DNA of 64,000 nt from Terriglobales bacterium (GCA_035651995.1 DASRER010000028.1:1-64000), one strand, 5' to 3'; shown: positions 24,821 through 34,518, numbered from the stretch's first letter. Made by a program: numbers and translations. The notes: a model not told the origin generated them from the letters alone.

Positions 24821-25591
24821 TCAGCCTTCCTCGCCCAACAACTCTTCCCCGGCTGAATACTGATTGCTCAGTGCTGACTGCTCCTGTTCCTCCAGCATGA
24901 ACTCGAGCACTTCCTGCGGCGCCGACGAGGTCCACACCGGCGCGAACGATTGCCGATGCAGCGGCGAGGGCCCGTGCTCGCGCAGCGAGCGTATGTGCCG
25001 CGGCGTGCTGTAGCCCTTGTTGCTGGCCAGCCCGTACTCGGGGAACACCGGGTCCCAGGCAGCGATCATGCGGTCGCGCTCCACCTTGGCGATGATCGAG
25101 GCGGCGGCGATCGAGGCCGAACGCGCGTCGCCGTGGATGATGCGCGTCTGGCCGCACGGCCAGTCGATCAGCAGCGCGTCGATCAGCAGATGATCGGGCG
25201 CGGGAGTCAACTTGGCGACAGCTTCCGCCATGGCCAGGCGCGAGGCGTGGTAGATGTTCATCTGGTCGATGCGCGCCACGTCCACCGCCGCCACCGCCCA
25301 GGCCACGCAGCGTTCGCGGATGCGCTCGGCCAGCACCTCGCGCCGCTCGGCCGGCAGGAGCTTGGAATCGCGCAGGCCGCGAATGCGGTCCTCGGGATTC
25401 AGAATGACCGCGCCGGCCACCACCGGACCGAACAGCGACCCGCGCCCCACTTCGTCCACGCCGGCCACCAGCCTGGCGCCCGACGCCCACGCCTGCTGCT
25501 CGAACCGGGTGGTGCAGCGCAGCCGCTTCAGCAGACGCAGCTTCAGCGCCGACTTGGAGAGCTTCTCGGGATGGGCGGCGGGGCGAGGCAA
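24821..25591 (-). CDS. rnhB: Ribonuclease HII
   Basis: 256 residues from a TTG at 25591 (start uncertain). Catalytic segments VDEVGRGSLFGPVVAGAVIL, LLIDALLIDWP and SIIAKVERDRM give the D-E-D-D set of RNase HII, with YGLASNKGYST after. It removes ribonucleotides from DNA and RNA primers. The last dozen or so codons (QEQSALSNQYSA) are encoded by a TCAGCAC-word intergenic repeat, so the C-terminal tail is repeat-derived. Confidence 0.93.
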   Translation of the reverse strand: MPRPAAHPEKLSKSALKLRLLKRLRCTTRFEQQAWASGARLVAGVDEVGRGSLFGPVVAGAVILNPEDRIRGLRDSKLLPAERREVLAERIRERCVAWAVAAVDVARIDQMNIYHASRLAMAEAVAKLTPAPDHLLIDALLIDWPCGQTRIIHGDARSASIAAASIIAKVERDRMIAAWDPVFPEYGLASNKGYSTPRHIRSLREHGPSPLHRQSFAPVWTSSAPQEVLEFMLEEQEQSALSNQYSAGEELLGEEG

Positions 25592-25596
25592 GATAT

Positions 25597-25695
25597 TTGC
25601 TATTTGTTATTTGGCGATGGATTGGGTGAAGCCCGTCGGCCGGAGTCTCCAAGACGGTTTCGCAATAACAAACCGCCAATAACCAATAGCAAATT
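25597..25695 (+). repeat. TTTGTTATTTGG-word palindrome
   Basis: TTTGCTATTTGTTATTTGGC is mirrored by GCAATAACAAACCGCC and AATAACCAATAGCAAAT. It is AT-rich against a GC-rich background, and sits between divergent rnhB and the MBL gene. Confidence 0.65.
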
Positions 25696-25808
25696 ATCTT
25701 CTCAAATCCAACTTCCTCCGGAATTCGGGGGCTGATTTATGTGAGAATGAAGGCGCGCATGCTGCTTGCGAATCCTTCATCCACTCTGCCTCGTCCAATT
25801 GTAAGGAC

Positions 25809-26693
25809 ATGCTGAACATCACGCTCCGCAAGAAGGCCCGGCAGTTTGGACGCCTGGTGCGCCACTCGGCGCTCACACCGCGCACCGGGGAGAACCACCG
25901 GCCCGTCCTCGGGCATCATGACGAACTGGGCGTCACCTTCATTGGGCACTCCGGCTTCCTGCTCCAGGTTGCGGGCCGCAACGTCGTCGTCGATCCGAAT
26001 TTCGCCCGCTGGCTGTTCGTGCTGAAGCGGCTGCGCCGGCCCGGGCTGCGCCCGCAGGACCTGCCGCCGATTGACTACGTGCTGGTCACGCACGCGCACT
26101 TCGACCACCTGAACCGCCGGTCGCTGCGGACGATCGCGCGCCTTACGCGCCGCCAGCAGGGGCGCGCGCCCATCATCGTCGTGCCGAAGAACCTGCGCGA
26201 CCTGGTGTTCGATCTCGGTTTCCGCGAAGTGATCGAGCTGGAGTGGTGGGAGGAGCACCGGCGCGACGGATTGAGCGTGACCCACGTGCCCTCACGGCAT
26301 TGGGGCGCGCGCATGATCCGCGATTACCACCGCGGATACGGCGGATACGTGGTTCGCGCCGGCCGCCACAGCGTTTACCACGCCGGCGACACCGCCTACT
26401 TCAACGGCTTCCACGAAATCGGCAAGCGGCTGGCACCCGAACTCGCGCTGCTGCCCATCGGCGCCTACTCGCCGGCATCGTTCCGCAACGTCCACACCAG
26501 CCCCGGCGACGCGGTGCAGGCGTTTGTGGACCTCGGCGCGCGCTGGATGATTCCCATGCACTATGGCACGTTCCGGCTCTCGCACGAGCCGGTGGAAGAA
26601 CCGCCGCAGCTCCTCATGGACGAGGCGCGGAAGGCCGGCGTCGACGACCGCGTGCTGGTGCTCCAGGAGGGCGTGACGCAGTTCTTCCGGTAG
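25809..26693 (+). CDS. MBL-fold metal-dependent hydrolase (UlaG/NAPE-PLD-like)
   Basis: 294 residues, ATG 25809 with AAGGA. It has FIGHSGFLLQV, DPNFARW, the metal motif THAHFDHLN, PSRHWGAR, VYHAGDTAYF and PMHYGTF, in the order of the NAPE-PLD/UlaG branch of the metallo-beta-lactamase superfamily. Complete two-metal site. It hydrolyses a phosphodiester or lactone; substrate not predictable. A DinB gene follows 20 nt later. Confidence 0.9.
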   Translation: MLNITLRKKARQFGRLVRHSALTPRTGENHRPVLGHHDELGVTFIGHSGFLLQVAGRNVVVDPNFARWLFVLKRLRRPGLRPQDLPPIDYVLVTHAHFDHLNRRSLRTIARLTRRQQGRAPIIVVPKNLRDLVFDLGFREVIELEWWEEHRRDGLSVTHVPSRHWGARMIRDYHRGYGGYVVRAGRHSVYHAGDTAYFNGFHEIGKRLAPELALLPIGAYSPASFRNVHTSPGDAVQAFVDLGARWMIPMHYGTFRLSHEPVEEPPQLLMDEARKAGVDDRVLVLQEGVTQFFR

Positions 26694-26713
26694 ACCTCGC
26701 GGTTGAGAACGTC

Positions 26714-27262
26714 ATGAGTGAACATCGCCTGCAGGACACCATCGCACTCCTCGCCCGCACGCCGGCGGCGCTCGACGCGCTGCTGCACGACCTGCCGGAG
26801 GTTTGGACGGAGACGAACGAAGGCGAGGACACCTACTCGCCCAAGATCGTGGTCGCGCATCTTATCCAGGCCGAACGCACCAACTGGATTCCGCGAGTGA
26901 AGACGCTGTTGGAGTTTGGTGAGTCGCGCGTTTTCGAACGCTTCGATCGCGACGAAGACGAGCGGGAGCGGCTGGCCAGGCCGCTGCCGCAGCTGCTCGA
27001 CGAATTCGCCGTTGTGCGCCGCGAGAGTCTTGACGCGTTGCGCGTCCTCAACCTGCGCGATTCCGACCTCGCCAAGCGCGGGCGTCATCCCTCGTTCGGC
27101 CCGGTCACGCTTTCACAACTGCTCGCCACCTGGGCCGCGCACGACCTCACACACCTGCATCAGATTTCGCGCGTGATGGCGCACCAGTACCGCGAAGCGG
27201 TCGGCCCGTGGATCAAGTACCTCGGCGTGCTCCACTGCAACGGACACAGCTCATCAGACTAG
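26714..27262 (+). CDS. DinB-family four-helix protein
   Basis: 182 residues from ATG 26714. The DinB/YfiT pattern is three histidines on a four-helix bundle: AHLIQAERTNW (first His), then HDLTHLHQISRVM near the end with two. DinB-like proteins are metal-binding, often thiol-S-transferase-related. Probably co-transcribed with the MBL gene. Specific substrate unknown. Confidence 0.85.
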   Translation: MSEHRLQDTIALLARTPAALDALLHDLPEVWTETNEGEDTYSPKIVVAHLIQAERTNWIPRVKTLLEFGESRVFERFDRDEDERERLARPLPQLLDEFAVVRRESLDALRVLNLRDSDLAKRGRHPSFGPVTLSQLLATWAAHDLTHLHQISRVMAHQYREAVGPWIKYLGVLHCNGHSSSD

Positions 27263-27278
27263 ATCGGTGGATTTCCGT

Positions 27279-28592
27279 TCATTCAGCCAGCAACACCCTC
27301 AGATCGCGAACGTTGTTTCCCGACGGCCCGGTGACAATCGCGTCGCCTGTCTTCTGGAACAAAGGAAATGCATCGAAGCTGGCCAGTGAACGGGATGCGT
27401 CGAAACCCGCTTCCCGCGCCCGTTCCAGGGTAGTACCGTCGGCGATGGCGCCGGCCGCCGGGCTGTTGCCGTCAATGCCGTCGGTCCCCGCGCTGAGGAC
27501 GGCGATTTTTTCTCCCGCAATTCTTGTCGCGCAATAGAGCGCGAACTGCTGGTTGCGTCCGCCGGCGCCGCCGTTGCGGAGGCGCACCGTGACTTCGCCG
27601 CCGGAGAGCAGGCAGACGCGCGAAACTCCCTGGCGCAATTTGCGCAATCGCTCCAGCAGGTAGTCGGCCGCGCGAGCATAGTCCCAGTCGTCGCAGCTGT
27701 TGTCCACCTCCACCGCGAAGCCGGCAGCCGCGGCTGCCGCGGCCGCCGCCTCCAGCGCGTTCTTGTTCGAGAGAACGGGCCACCAGCGCGAGCGGGCGAA
27801 GGCCGGGTCGCCCGCTTTCGGCGTCTCGACCAGTGAACGTTGCTCGAAGGCGCTGCGCAGCGACGCAGGAACCTGCGGCCCGAGGCCGTATCGCGCGGCG
27901 ATCTCGAAGCACTGTTCCACCGTGCTGCTGTCGGGCATGGTCGGTCCCGAGGCGAGCGCATCGAGCGCATTGTCGGGCACATCGGACACCATGATCGAAA
28001 CCTGCTGCGTCCCCGCCGCCGCCTGCGCCATGCGCCCGCCCTTGACGGACGACAGGTGCTTGCGCACGGCGTTGATCTCGGCGATCGGCGCCCCACAATT
28101 CACCAGCGCCTGATAGCAGGCCTTCAGGTCTTCGAGCGAGATCGAACTGTCGAGCGGTTTTTCGACGAGTGAAGACCCGCCGCCGCTGATCAGAAAGATG
28201 ACCGGGCCGCGCCGCCGCGCCTGCGCGCGCAGCTCGCGCAGCATGGCCTGCGCCGCTTCCATCGAGTCTCGATTTGGCGCCGGGTGCCCGCCGCGGAAGT
28301 ACTGGAAGCCGGCCAGGCGCGGGCCGGGACCAGGCGGCGCGCTGATCACGCCGCGCAAACCGCTTCCCATGCGCGCTCCGAGTTCGGCCGCCATGGTGTG
28401 GGCGGCCTTTCCGAAAGCGACCACCAGCGCGTCGGCCGGCGAGGGAATGTCGTAGAGGTCGTCCACCACGCGCAGCACGCCGCGCTCGTAGTGGACGTGG
28501 CGCTCGAAGGCGCGCGCAATCGAGGCTTCCGCCAGCGCAGTCGTGAAGATGTGGCGCGCGATTTCGCGCAAAGAGTTTACGCCGGCTGGCAT
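27279..28592 (-). CDS. Glycerate 2-kinase, MOFRL family
   Basis: 437 residues from ATG 28592. Contains FGKAAHTMA, FLISGGGSSL, INAVRKHLSSVKGGRMA and SDVPDNALDALASGPTMPD of the DUF4147 lobe. The C-terminal MOFRL half has SGGEVTVRLRNGGAGGRNQQ and SAGTDGIDGNSPAAGA. It phosphorylates glycerate to 2-phosphoglycerate (class II). A perfect TATAAT 7 nt before the ATG predicts a leaderless mRNA. Confidence 0.92.
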   Translation of the reverse strand: MPAGVNSLREIARHIFTTALAEASIARAFERHVHYERGVLRVVDDLYDIPSPADALVVAFGKAAHTMAAELGARMGSGLRGVISAPPGPGPRLAGFQYFRGGHPAPNRDSMEAAQAMLRELRAQARRRGPVIFLISGGGSSLVEKPLDSSISLEDLKACYQALVNCGAPIAEINAVRKHLSSVKGGRMAQAAAGTQQVSIMVSDVPDNALDALASGPTMPDSSTVEQCFEIAARYGLGPQVPASLRSAFEQRSLVETPKAGDPAFARSRWWPVLSNKNALEAAAAAAAAAGFAVEVDNSCDDWDYARAADYLLERLRKLRQGVSRVCLLSGGEVTVRLRNGGAGGRNQQFALYCATRIAGEKIAVLSAGTDGIDGNSPAAGAIADGTTLERAREAGFDASRSLASFDAFPLFQKTGDAIVTGPSGNNVRDLRVLLAE

Positions 28593-28599
28593 TGCGGGA

Positions 28600-28605
28600 A
28601 TTATA
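28600..28605 (-). promoter_or_regulatory. -10 box (TATAAT) of the glycerate kinase gene
   Basis: Consensus TATAAT on the minus strand, 7 nt from the ATG; the best example of the leaderless-promoter pattern in this window. Confidence 0.6.
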
Positions 28606-28640
28606 GCCACGCCAGACGATTGCAGGTCGTTGCGCCGCCC

Positions 28641-28760
28641 CAAAAGCTAACCACAAAGGACACGAAGGTCGCGCGAGCGAGGCGGACCAGCGTTTCACTT
28701 GTTTTTGAGGTTGTTGTCCCTTGTGCTGCCTTCGTGCCTCTGTGGTTCGCTGTAGCTTTT
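28641..28760 (+). repeat. ACCACAAAGGACACGAAGG-word palindrome
   Basis: CAAAAGCTAACCACAAAGGA with CACGAAGG (28641-28668) is mirrored by CCTTCGTGCCTCTGTGGTTC and GCTGTAGCTTTTG (28729-28761), with about 60 nt between. Same family as 9016-9123; a single arm lies at 11387-11423. Confidence 0.7.
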
Positions 28761-28790
28761 GATCTTCGCGCCCGGGACACTCTGCGTTGC

Positions 28791-29429
28791 CTACAACCCT
28801 TCCACCCATTCCTCAATCGCCGCCCGCATTTGGTCGAGCTTTCCCGCGAAGAAGTGGTCCGCGCCCTCGACCAGCACAAGTTTCTTCGGCCCGGGCGCCG
28901 CCTCAACCACGCGCTTCAAATCGGCGCTCGACGCGTACTGGTCGCGCGCGCCGCTGACGAACAGCTTCGGCTTCGAGCATCCGCTGAGGAATCCGTAGCT
29001 GTAGTTGCGTCCTTCGGCCGAGACGGGCATCCCGATTGCGACGCACGCTGTGACGCCGGCGTCGCCGCACGCCACCCGCAGCCCGACGGCGGCGCCGAAG
29101 GAAAACCCGGCAAAGATGATGGGCACGCCGAATTCGCGCTTCAGCCAGTCCAGCGCCGTGCGGACATCGTCCTGCTCGCCGCGCCCCGCGTCGTGCTCGC
29201 CGTCGCTGAGACCCGCGCCGCGAAAATTGAAACGCAGCACGGGATATCCGAACCGGTTCAGCGCCTTCGCCGCGTGATACACAACCTTGTTGTGCATGGT
29301 GCCGCCGAACATCGGATGCGGATGGCACACCACCGCCGCCCGCTGCGGCTGCGCATCGCCGGCATTGAGCAGCGCCTCCAGGCGGCCGGCCAGTCCGTCG
29401 AGGAAAAGGGACCTGATTTCGCCGGGCAC
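28791..29429 (-). CDS. Alpha/beta hydrolase (dienelactone-hydrolase-like)
   Basis: 212 residues from GTG 29429. CHPHPMFGGTMHNKVV (oxyanion), RFNFRGAGLSDG, nucleophile elbow GFSFGAA, VSGARDQY (Asp) and GADHFFAG (His) give a full Ser-Asp-His triad. This is the compact group lacking a lid, sometimes called the YcjY/DLH-like serine hydrolases. Leaderless-type -10 box 8 nt upstream. Substrate unknown. Confidence 0.88.
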   Translation of the reverse strand: MPGEIRSLFLDGLAGRLEALLNAGDAQPQRAAVVCHPHPMFGGTMHNKVVYHAAKALNRFGYPVLRFNFRGAGLSDGEHDAGRGEQDDVRTALDWLKREFGVPIIFAGFSFGAAVGLRVACGDAGVTACVAIGMPVSAEGRNYSYGFLSGCSKPKLFVSGARDQYASSADLKRVVEAAPGPKKLVLVEGADHFFAGKLDQMRAAIEEWVEGL

Positions 29430-29437
29430 GATCCTGG

Positions 29438-29443
29438 ATCATA
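29438..29443 (-). promoter_or_regulatory. -10 box (TATGAT) of the alpha/beta hydrolase
   Basis: TATGAT on the minus strand, 8 nt before the GTG start at 29429. Confidence 0.5.
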
Positions 29444-29496
29444 CAGCCAGCTATTCCAACGGGCTGCCCTTCTGATCGTGCACCGTGTCCCCGCTT

Positions 29497-29603
29497 TTAG
29501 GGTCCAATCACCGGAGCGCCATTGAGCATCACATACTGCAGGTCCTTGCGGCCTTCCCTCAGAAGGACGTCTACCGTTATCAGGGGCGACGAGACTTGAG
29601 TCC
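29497..29603 (-). pseudogene. Possible C-terminal fragment of a lost gene
   Basis: An open minus-strand stretch ends in TAA at 29497 and reads ITVDVLLREGRKDLQYVMLN then GAPVIGP. This looks like a protein C-terminus but has no start and is closed by TAA at 29604-29606. I do not recognise the family. Confidence 0.3.
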
Positions 29604-29707
29604 GTTACATTGTGGATTTCCAAGATGGGAATGCGTCAGCCGGGTTTCGGCGTCCCGTTAACATCGCACGCACTGACGTCGTTGGCCAGCAGCCGGCAGC
29701 GCTCTGC

Positions 29708-29713
29708 TATCCT
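29708..29713 (+). promoter_or_regulatory. -10 box (TATCCT) of the M20 peptidase gene
   Basis: TATCCT ends 7 nt before ATG 29721, again predicting a leaderless transcript. Confidence 0.5.
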
Positions 29714-29720
29714 GCCCGGC

Positions 29721-30710
29721 ATGGATCCTCTGCGCCTCACGCGCGAGCTGGTGGACATTGAATCCACCACCGGACGCGAGGCCGACGTGGGCAACTTCCT
29801 GCTGGCGCGGCTCGCCTCGCTTGGCTGGGAGGCGCGCGCCATGGCGGTGGAAGAAGGGCGGTTCAACGTGCACGCCACGCTGCCCGGCCCTGCGCCGGTG
29901 ACCTACTTCTCCACCCACATGGACACGGTGCCGCCGTTCATTCCCTCGTCGGAAGACGACCAGCGCATCTACGGACGCGGCTCGTGCGATGCAAAAGGCA
30001 TCATCGCAGCGCAGATTGCCGCCGCCGAGCGCCTGCGCGCCCGCAATATCCCGGTCGGCCTGCTGTTCGTCGTGGGCGAAGAGCGTGACAGCCTGGGCGC
30101 CATGGTCGCCAACCGGCAGCCCACCGGCGCCAAGTTTCTGGTGAACGGCGAGCCCACCGAGAACCGCCTGGCGCTGGCTTCCAAGGGCGCGCTGCGGGTG
30201 GAGTTGGTTGCTGAAGGCCGCATGGCGCACTCGGCGTATCCCGATCTGGGCGAGTCGGCGATCGAAAAACTCATTCGCGCCCTGAACCGCCTGCTCGAGA
30301 TGCCGCTGCCCGCCGACCCGGAAATTGGGTCCACGACCATGAACATCGGCGTGATCGAAGGCGGACGCGCGCCCAACGTCATCGCCGACCGGGCGCGCGC
30401 GCAGCTGCTTTATCGGCTGGTCGGCCCGGCGCAGGAGCTCAAGCGGCAGATCGAAGCCGCCGTCGCCGGGCTCGCCACCGCCAATTTCGTGCTCGAGATC
30501 CCCTTCGTCCGCCTGCGCGCGCTCGATGGGCTGCCCACCATGATCGCCAGCTTCACCACCGACATTCCCGCGCTTTCCGCCTGGGGCACGCCGCTGCTGG
30601 TCGGCCCCGGCTCCATCCTGGTGGCGCACACCGAGCGCGAACACATTGAAAAGCGGCAGCTTCTGGCGGCGGTGGACCTGTACTGCGAAGTCGCTCTCCG
30701 GCTGCGGTAA
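29721..30710 (+). CDS. M20-family amidohydrolase/peptidase (ArgE/DapE/CPG2-like)
   Basis: 329 residues from ATG 29721. Zinc and catalytic residues: STHMDTVP (His66, Asp68), GRGSCDAKG (Asp90), GEERDSLG (Glu120, Glu121) and the C-terminal AHTEREHIE histidine. A dimerisation domain (residues about 165-265) includes MAHSAYPDLG. It removes an acyl or amino-acid group from a small substrate, cytosolic. Too short and generic to assign to ArgE or DapE. Confidence 0.9.
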   Translation: MDPLRLTRELVDIESTTGREADVGNFLLARLASLGWEARAMAVEEGRFNVHATLPGPAPVTYFSTHMDTVPPFIPSSEDDQRIYGRGSCDAKGIIAAQIAAAERLRARNIPVGLLFVVGEERDSLGAMVANRQPTGAKFLVNGEPTENRLALASKGALRVELVAEGRMAHSAYPDLGESAIEKLIRALNRLLEMPLPADPEIGSTTMNIGVIEGGRAPNVIADRARAQLLYRLVGPAQELKRQIEAAVAGLATANFVLEIPFVRLRALDGLPTMIASFTTDIPALSAWGTPLLVGPGSILVAHTEREHIEKRQLLAAVDLYCEVALRLR

Positions 30711-30784
30711 CCTCCCGCCGATTACCTTCCGGCCATGTCCTGAATTCCTTGCCTGAGCAGTGCTGCTGCCGGGACGGACGGTGC

Positions 30785-30790
30785 TATCAT
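30785..30790 (+). promoter_or_regulatory. Candidate -10 box (TATCAT) for DUF1800/DUF1501 pair 2
   Basis: TATCAT lies about 100 nt before the chosen ATG at 30890, implying a longer leader than for most genes here. In-frame starts nearer to it exist (30875) but lack a signal peptide. Confidence 0.3.
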
Positions 30791-30889
30791 GCACCCCTCC
30801 CCTACGGTGGACGCGGTTTCTCGCTGTTCGGCCCCCGGTCCTTCTGTCCGCCAAAGTACATCGTTGATTGCGGGATGCAGGTGGTGAGC

Positions 30890-32980
30890 ATGCGCAACTT
30901 CGCTCGCTGGACGGCGGTTCTGCTAATGGCCGCGCTGGTCGGATGCGGTGGCGGCGGCGGTTCCACTTCCACCAACACGAATCCGGTCGTGGCTGGAGTC
31001 AACGTCATCGTCAGCCCGGGCACGGCGTCGGTGCGCCTTGGCGACACGCAGCAATTCACCGCCACCGTCACCGGCGCCGCCAGCACCGCCGTGACGTGGG
31101 CGGTGAACGGCGTCACCGGCGGAAACGCGACCACGGGCACCATCAACGCCAGCGGCCTCTACACTGCGCCGGCAACGATGCCCGCCGCCGGCATCAGCGT
31201 CACCGCGACCAGCGTGCAGGACACGACCAAGTCCGGCGGCGCCGCGGTCACGCTCCAGAACCCGATTCCCGTGATCACGGCGATCGTACCGGCCACGGTG
31301 GAGGTGGGCCCGTTCAACAACATCACCATCGTCGGCAGCAAGTTCGTGAATGGGGCCACGGTCGCCGTGAATGGCACGAATATCGCGACGACGTTCGTCT
31401 CGTCCACCCAGCTGCGCGCCTCCGGCAACGCCGCCGCGGTCGGCACGCTGAGCGTCACGGTCACCAATCCGAATCCCGGCAGCGCGACGTCGGGAAGTGT
31501 GAACCTGCCGGTGACGCTCATCAGCGCGCGCGCCGCTGCTCGCTTCCTGGAGCAGGCAACGTTCGGACCCACGCCCGCGCTGGTCGCGCACGTGGCCCAG
31601 GTGGGCATGCAGGCTTATCTGAACGAGCAGTTTGCAGCGCCCGCATCCACGCTCACCGATCCCGCCAGCGCCACAGACTTCACCAACCTCCAGCAGCAGT
31701 GGTTCAACAACGCCATGAACGGCAACGACCAGGTGCGGCAGCGCATGGCGTTCGCGCTCGAGCAGATCTGGGTAATCTCGGGCATCACCATCACCAACGC
31801 GCAGGGTTACGCGCAGTTCCTTCGCCAGATGCAGGCCAACGCGCTGGGCAACTACTCCACCATCATGCGCGACGTGACCCTGAACCCGGCCATGGGCCGC
31901 TATCTCGACATGGTGAACAACGACAAGCCGAACCCGGCGGCCGGCACGCACGCCAACGAGAACTACGCGCGCGAACTGCTGCAGCTGTTCACCACGGGCA
32001 CGTTCCAGCTGAATCGCGACGGCACGGTGAAGACCGACGCGCAGGGCGCGCCGCTCAACACCTACGACCAGGCGACGGTGCAGGAGTTCGCGCGCGTCTT
32101 TACCGGCTGGACGTACCCGCCGCGGTCCGGCGCCACCGCGCAGGCGCACAATCCGGAGAACTACAGCGGCCCGATGGTGGCGTGGGAGCCGCTCCACGAT
32201 GTTGGCACGAAAACGCTGCTCGATGGCTTTATCGTGCCGCCCAACCAGACTGCCGCGCAGGACCTGGACGCGGCGATGGCGAACATCTTCAACTACTCCA
32301 GCACGGCGCCGTTCGTGTGCAAGAACCTGATCCAGCACTTCACCTCGAGCAATCCCAGCCCGGCGTACGTGCAGCGCGTGGTGGCGGCGTTTGAAAACAA
32401 CGGCAGCGGCGTGCGCGGCGACATGAAGGCGGTGATCACCGCCATCCTGCTCGATCCCGAGGCGCGCCGCGGCGACAACACGCCCGCCGCCAGCGATGGG
32501 CACCTGCGCGAGCCGGTGCTGTTCGTGACCGGTCTGCTGCGCGCGATCAATGCCACCAGCGACGGCTCCAACCTGGCGACGCAGGCGCAGAACATGGGCC
32601 AGCGGCTGTTCTTCTCCGGCAGCGTGTTCAATTATTTTCCGCCCACGTGGATCATTCCCGGCACGGCGCTGCTCGGTCCTGAGTTCAACATTCAAACCAC
32701 GACGAACGCGGTCACGCGCATCAATTTCGTGAACACCATCGCCTTCGGCACGCTGGCGGGCACAACCATTGACGTCAGCCGCTACGCCAGCCTGGCGGGC
32801 ACACCGCAGTTGATGCTCGACGCGCTCGACGCCGACATGATGCACAACCAGATGTCCAGCGAGATGCGCCAGCAGGTGCTGGCCGCGGTGCAGGCCGTGG
32901 GCGCCTCCAATACCACGCAGCGCGCGCGCACCGCGATCTACGTGATCGGCTCGTCGTCACAGTTCCAGGTTTCGCACTGA
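30890..32980 (+). CDS. DUF1800 lipoprotein with Ig-like and IPT/TIG N-terminal domains
   Basis: 696 residues from ATG 30890. The signal ends in a lipobox LVGCGGGGG (Cys near 18). Residues about 30-120 are an Ig-like (BIG2) domain ([32 protein letters not shown]). Residues about 125-215 look like an IPT/TIG fold ([20 protein letters not shown]). The DUF1800 core follows: [29 protein letters not shown] and [13 protein letters not shown]. Lipid-anchored, facing the periplasm or exterior. Its DUF1501 partner starts 11 nt later. Differs from pair 1, which lacks the Ig/IPT domains. Confidence 0.92.
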   Translation: MRNFARWTAVLLMAALVGCGGGGGSTSTNTNPVVAGVNVIVSPGTASVRLGDTQQFTATVTGAASTAVTWAVNGVTGGNATTGTINASGLYTAPATMPAAGISVTATSVQDTTKSGGAAVTLQNPIPVITAIVPATVEVGPFNNITIVGSKFVNGATVAVNGTNIATTFVSSTQLRASGNAAAVGTLSVTVTNPNPGSATSGSVNLPVTLISARAAARFLEQATFGPTPALVAHVAQVGMQAYLNEQFAAPASTLTDPASATDFTNLQQQWFNNAMNGNDQVRQRMAFALEQIWVISGITITNAQGYAQFLRQMQANALGNYSTIMRDVTLNPAMGRYLDMVNNDKPNPAAGTHANENYARELLQLFTTGTFQLNRDGTVKTDAQGAPLNTYDQATVQEFARVFTGWTYPPRSGATAQAHNPENYSGPMVAWEPLHDVGTKTLLDGFIVPPNQTAAQDLDAAMANIFNYSSTAPFVCKNLIQHFTSSNPSPAYVQRVVAAFENNGSGVRGDMKAVITAILLDPEARRGDNTPAASDGHLREPVLFVTGLLRAINATSDGSNLATQAQNMGQRLFFSGSVFNYFPPTWIIPGTALLGPEFNIQTTTNAVTRINFVNTIAFGTLAGTTIDVSRYASLAGTPQLMLDALDADMMHNQMSSEMRQQVLAAVQAVGASNTTQRARTAIYVIGSSSQFQVSH

Positions 32981-32991
32981 GGGAGATGCTC

Positions 32992-34356
32992 ATGGCAAAT
33001 CGCCGCGACTTCATCAAGTGCTGCTCGCTGCTGACCGTGGCGGGCGCCGCCGGATTCAGCAAGCTGGGCCTGATCAGCGCCTTCGCGCAGGCCACCGCGG
33101 ACTATCGCGCGCTGGTGTGCATCTTTCTGTTCGGCGGCAACGACGGCAACAACATCATCGTGCCGCTCGACAACACGCTCTACCAGAACTACGCCAACGC
33201 GCGCGGCAGCACCGCCAACGGCGGCCTGGCGCTCACGCAGAGTTCGCTGCTCTCCGTCACACCTGCCACAGGCGGCGTCAACTACGGCTTCCACGCCAAC
33301 CTTGGCGGATTGCAAACCCTGTTCAATGCCCGCCGGCTGGCAATCCTTGCCAACGTCGGCGTGCTGGTGCGGCCAACGACGCGCGCGCAATATCTGGCGC
33401 GCCAGGTCGCCGTCCCGTCGAACCTGTTCTCGCACTCGGACCAGCAGTCGGAGTGGCAATCGTCATTCGCCAGCAGCAACGCCACCACGGGCTGGGCCGG
33501 CCGCGTGGCCGACAAGATCGCGCCCGCGTTCAACTCCGGCGTCAGCTTCCCCACGGTGCTCTCCGTCGCCGGATCGCCGCTGTTCTGCAACGGCGCGCAG
33601 ACGCGCCCCGCCACCATGACGCCCGGCTCCACCAGCGCGCTCAGCGGCTTCGGCAGCGACGCCGCCTCCACCGCGCGCCTCAACGCGGTGCAGCAACTGC
33701 TCACGCTCGACACGGGACTCTCACTGGTGCAGGCAGCCAGCGGCATCACGCAGCAGGCCTTCCGCGACGCCGCCACGCTGAACGCCGCGCTCGCCGGCGG
33801 CACGCCGCTGGCGACCACGTTTCCCAACACCTCGATTGGAAATCAGCTCGCGCAGGTGGCGCGCATCATCCAGGTGCGCGGCGCGCTCGGATTGAAGCGC
33901 CAGATCTTCTTCTGCTCGCTCGGCGGCTTCGACACGCACAGCGACCAGATCAACCAGCAGGGCAATCTGTTCTCGCAGCTGGCGCCCGCGCTGCTGGCCT
34001 TCTCCGACGCCACGCGCGAACTCAACGTCGACTCCAGCGTGACCACCTTCACGCTCTCCGACTTCGGCCGCACGCTCCAGCCGGGCTCGGGCGGCGGCAG
34101 CGACCACGGATGGGGCAGCCACCACCTGATCATGGGCGGCGCCGTCCTCGGCGGCGACATCTACGGCACGTTCCCCACGCTCGCGCTCGGCGGCCCCGAC
34201 GACGCCGGCTCCAACGGCCGCTGGATTCCAACCACCGCCGTGGACCAGTACGGCGCCACGCTGGCTTCCTGGTTCGGCGTGGCGGCAGCGGACCTGCCCA
34301 CAATCTTCCCCAACCTGGCGAACTTCGCGACGCAGAAGCTCACGTTCCTGGGGTAA
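32992..34356 (+). CDS. DUF1501 protein (pair 2)
   Basis: 454 residues from ATG 32992; an ATG at 32986 is too close to GAGGGAG. Twin-arginine-type signal ([19 protein letters not shown]). Body: [59 protein letters not shown] and [14 protein letters not shown], matching the metal-site histidines of DUF1501. Tat export implies folding in the cytosol. Paired with the DUF1800 lipoprotein. Confidence 0.92.
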   Translation: MANRRDFIKCCSLLTVAGAAGFSKLGLISAFAQATADYRALVCIFLFGGNDGNNIIVPLDNTLYQNYANARGSTANGGLALTQSSLLSVTPATGGVNYGFHANLGGLQTLFNARRLAILANVGVLVRPTTRAQYLARQVAVPSNLFSHSDQQSEWQSSFASSNATTGWAGRVADKIAPAFNSGVSFPTVLSVAGSPLFCNGAQTRPATMTPGSTSALSGFGSDAASTARLNAVQQLLTLDTGLSLVQAASGITQQAFRDAATLNAALAGGTPLATTFPNTSIGNQLAQVARIIQVRGALGLKRQIFFCSLGGFDTHSDQINQQGNLFSQLAPALLAFSDATRELNVDSSVTTFTLSDFGRTLQPGSGGGSDHGWGSHHLIMGGAVLGGDIYGTFPTLALGGPDDAGSNGRWIPTTAVDQYGATLASWFGVAAADLPTIFPNLANFATQKLTFLG

Positions 34357-34516
34357 GCAATCAGCAGTCAGCACTCAGCATTCAGCCTCTGGAACGGTCT
34401 GCCGAAAATGGAACTGCCGAATTGATCACCCGTCAAGAGCGGGTGTTCAGTTCGGCAATTCCGCAGCTCGGCATCAGCTCAGGGGCTGAATGCTGAGTGC
34501 TGATTGCTGACTGCTG
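34357..34516 (+). repeat. Nested TCAGCAC-word palindrome between convergent genes
   Basis: Outer arms GCAATCAGCAGTCAGCACTC plus AGCATTCAGCC and GGCTGAATGCTGAGTGCTG plus ATTGCTGACTGCTGC. Inner arms TGCCGAAAATGGAACTGCCG / CAGTTCGGCAATTCCGCAGC enclose a third hairpin ACCCGTC-AAGA-GCGGGT. The largest palindrome of the window. Confidence 0.75.
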
Positions 34517-34518
34517 CT

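Noticed and set aside
30923-32845. 640-codon minus-strand frame
   Set aside because: Antisense shadow of the second DUF1800 gene; no domains.
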